Of a DNA stretch of 64,000 nt, positions 62,166-64,000 are shown in pieces (within the stretch, counting starts at the first letter, position 1; each line of letters starts with the position of its first letter). The translations under genes and the position numbers were made by a program. The DNA comes from Nonomuraea deserti (lineage in GTDB: Bacteria; Actinomycetota; Actinomycetes; Streptosporangiales; Streptosporangiaceae), in contig NZ_SMKO01000014.1 in the NCBI RefSeq assembly GCF_004348685.1, positions 1 through 64,000 of the forward strand. Direction: 5' to 3'. The notes beneath the pieces are model-generated. The model was not told where the DNA came from. It did not search any database and worked only from the letters and a program-made list of their open reading frames with translations.

Positions 62166-64000
62166 GTGCCGAAGAGTGAAGTGACCCCCAGCCGCCCGTG
62201 CCTGTTGCTGCTTGACGGGCATTCCCTGGCCTATCGCGCGTTCTACGCGCTCAAGGACGCCAACCTGATGACCACCGACGGTCAGCACACCGAGGCGGTC
62301 TACGGGTTCACCTCGATGTTGACCAACATCCTGCGCGACGAGCAGCCGACCCACGTGGCGGTGGCCTTCGACAGGTCGGAGCCGACGTTCCGCCATGAGG
62401 AATACTCCGACTACAAGGCCAACAGGAGCGAGACGCCGGAAGACTTCCGCGGGCAGATGCAGCTGATCTTCGAGCTGCTCGACACGCTGCGCATCCCGCG
62501 GCTGTCCAAGGCGGGCTTCGAGGCCGACGACCTCATCGCCACGCTGGCCACCCGCGCCTCCGCGGAGGGGATGAACGTCCTGATCGTCACCGGCGACCGC
62601 GACGCGCTCCAGCTGGTCGACGAGAACGTCACCGTCCTGATGATCCGGCGCGGCATCAGCGACATGACCAGGTTCACGCCCGAGGCGGTCCAGGAGAAAT
62701 ACGGCCTGACGCCCGCGCAATACCCCGACTTCGCGGCGCTGCGCGGCGACCCCAGCGACAACCTGCTGAGCATCCCGAGCGTGGGGGAGAAGACCGCGGC
62801 CAAGTGGGTGCGCGAGTTCGGCTCGCTGACCGCGCTGGTCGACCGGGTCGACGAGGTCAAGGGCAAGGTCGGCGACAAGCTGCGCGAGCACGTCGCCCAG
62901 GTGCTGATGAACCGTCGGCTCACCGAGCTGCTGCGCGACGTCCCGCTGGAGGTCGAGCCCGGCGCGCTCAGCCAGGGCACGTGGGAGCGCGAGGAGATCA
63001 ACAAACTGTTCGACACCCTGCAGATCCGCGGCGAGCTGCGCGAGCGGGTGTTCAAGGTGCTCGGCACCGGCGAGCAGGAGCCCGAGCAGGGCTTCGAGGT
63101 CGAGACCGTGCTGCTCGGCCCCGACCGCGTCGCGGGCTGGCTGTCGGCGCTGCCCGCCGGCCGCGCGGGCCTGGCGTTCAAGGGCGCCTACGGCAGCGGC
63201 AGCGGGCGCGTCGAGGGCATCGCCATCGCCTCGCCCGACGGCACGGCCGCCCACATCGACCCCGTCAAGCTCACCGAGGCCGACGAGACGGCCCTGCGCG
63301 CCTGGCTGGGCGACGACGCCCGCCCCAAGGCCGTCCACGACGCCAAGGGCCCCATCCTGGCCCTCTGGGCGCAGGGCATGGAGCTGCGCGGCCTGAGCTG
63401 CGACACCGCGCTGGCCGCCTACCTCGCCATGCCGGGGCAGCGCACGTTCGCCCTGGAAGACCTGGCCAGGCGCTACCTCAACCGCGACCTGCGCGCCGAG
63501 GAGGAGTCCAACGGGCAGGCCGCGCTGTTCGGCGACGACGAGGACGCGCCGGCCAAGGACCTCGCGCTGCGCGCCCACGCCGTGCGCGAGCTGGCCGACT
63601 CCCTGGAGAGCTTCCTGGCCGGGAGGGGCGGCACCCAGCTCATGGCCGACGTGGAGCTGCCGCTGCTGTCGGTGCTGGCCGAGATGGAGCGCGCCGGCAT
63701 CGCCGTCGACAGCGAATACTTCGCGGGCCTGGAGGCCGAGTTCGGCGCCGCCGTCAAGCACGCCGTGGAGGAGGCGCACCGCGCGGTCGGCGAGCAGTTC
63801 AACCTCGGCTCGCCCAAGCAGCTGCAGGAGATCCTCTTCGTCCGGCTCAACCTGCCCAAGACGAAGAAGATCAAGACCGGCTGGAGCACCGACGCCGACC
63901 AGCTCGCCTGGCTGGCCACCCAGACCGAGCACGAGCTGCCCACGATCATGCTGCGCCACCGCGACCAGGCCAAGCTCCGCATCACCGTGGAGGGCCTGAT
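62166..64000 (+). CDS. polA: DNA polymerase I, 5' part (continues past right edge)
   Basis: The frame is open from a GTG at 62166 to the right edge, about 611 residues. The N-terminal 5'-nuclease domain (about 15-310) has LLDGHSLAYRAFYAL, AFDRSEPTFRHEEYSDYKANR, FEADDLIATLA, VTGDRDALQLV and LRGDPSDNLLSIPSVGEKTAAKW. The middle 3'-5' exonuclease-like domain lacks a clear DxE motif, as in actinobacterial Pol I, so proofreading is probably absent. The visible end enters the polymerase domain (NLGSPKQLQEILF). It fills gaps in repair and replication. Confidence 0.96.
   Translation, partial: MPKSEVTPSRPCLLLLDGHSLAYRAFYALKDANLMTTDGQHTEAVYGFTSMLTNILRDEQPTHVAVAFDRSEPTFRHEEYSDYKANRSETPEDFRGQMQLIFELLDTLRIPRLSKAGFEADDLIATLATRASAEGMNVLIVTGDRDALQLVDENVTVLMIRRGISDMTRFTPEAVQEKYGLTPAQYPDFAALRGDPSDNLLSIPSVGEKTAAKWVREFGSLTALVDRVDEVKGKVGDKLREHVAQVLMNRRLTELLRDVPLEVEPGALSQGTWEREEINKLFDTLQIRGELRERVFKVLGTGEQEPEQGFEVETVLLGPDRVAGWLSALPAGRAGLAFKGAYGSGSGRVEGIAIASPDGTAAHIDPVKLTEADETALRAWLGDDARPKAVHDAKGPILALWAQGMELRGLSCDTALAAYLAMPGQRTFALEDLARRYLNRDLRAEEESNGQAALFGDDEDAPAKDLALRAHAVRELADSLESFLAGRGGTQLMADVELPLLSVLAEMERAGIAVDSEYFAGLEAEFGAAVKHAVEEAHRAVGEQFNLGSPKQLQEILFVRLNLPKTKKIKTGWSTDADQLAWLATQTEHELPTIMLRHRDQAKLRITVEGL

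Overview
The window is very GC-rich. It has actinobacterial gene pairs such as an ANTAR response regulator and the dapD type used for lysine/DAP synthesis, many GTG starts, and IdeR/DmdR-type iron boxes. It looks like chromosomal DNA of a filamentous actinomycete. A Streptosporangiaceae genus such as Nonomuraea is my guess from gene content, not something the sequence proves. I found no insertion sequence, phage, CRISPR array or rRNA operon.

Layout. 1-15016 holds housekeeping genes: a bis-aminopropyl spermidine synthase-family gene cut by the left edge, gltB-gltD, an XRE/MmyB-type regulator divergent from an aldo/keto reductase, a secreted subtilisin-like lipoprotein, pyruvate kinase, and a dapD/PPOX-oxidoreductase pair. 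15134-48741 is a siderophore cluster of about 33.6 kb. 48974-51647 holds a WXG-like/transmembrane/LysM protein facing a protein with two YbaB-like halves. 51947-52029 is tRNA-Leu(CAA), followed by an ANTAR response regulator. 53068-61290 is a branched-chain amino acid uptake locus: two tandem livK paralogs, two small lipoproteins and livHMGF. The right end has a PaaI-type thioesterase and the 5' part of polA.

The siderophore cluster is the main result. One iron-boxed operon runs ornithine N-hydroxylase, two FecCD permeases, FecE ATPase, MbtH, a heterodimeric ABC exporter and a 7,687-residue NRPS. Nearly every junction overlaps or is only a few bases long. The six NRPS modules read A-T-E / C-A-T / C-A-T-E / C-A-T-E / C-A-T / C-A-T-TE. 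Adenylation codes extracted by hand give N5-formyl-N5-hydroxyornithine, beta-alanine-like, N5-hydroxyornithine, threonine, N5-hydroxyornithine, glycine. The first five, with their epimerization pattern, match the known order of exochelin MS of Mycobacterium smegmatis; glycine is an extra residue. Three more genes on two further iron-boxed transcription units complete it: a siderophore-binding lipoprotein, an aspartate 1-decarboxylase (panD) and a formyltransferase. The panD gene should make the beta-alanine that module 2 needs, so the cluster appears to carry and iron-regulate its own beta-alanine supply. The NRPS is also studded with in-frame tandem repeats in linkers and loops.
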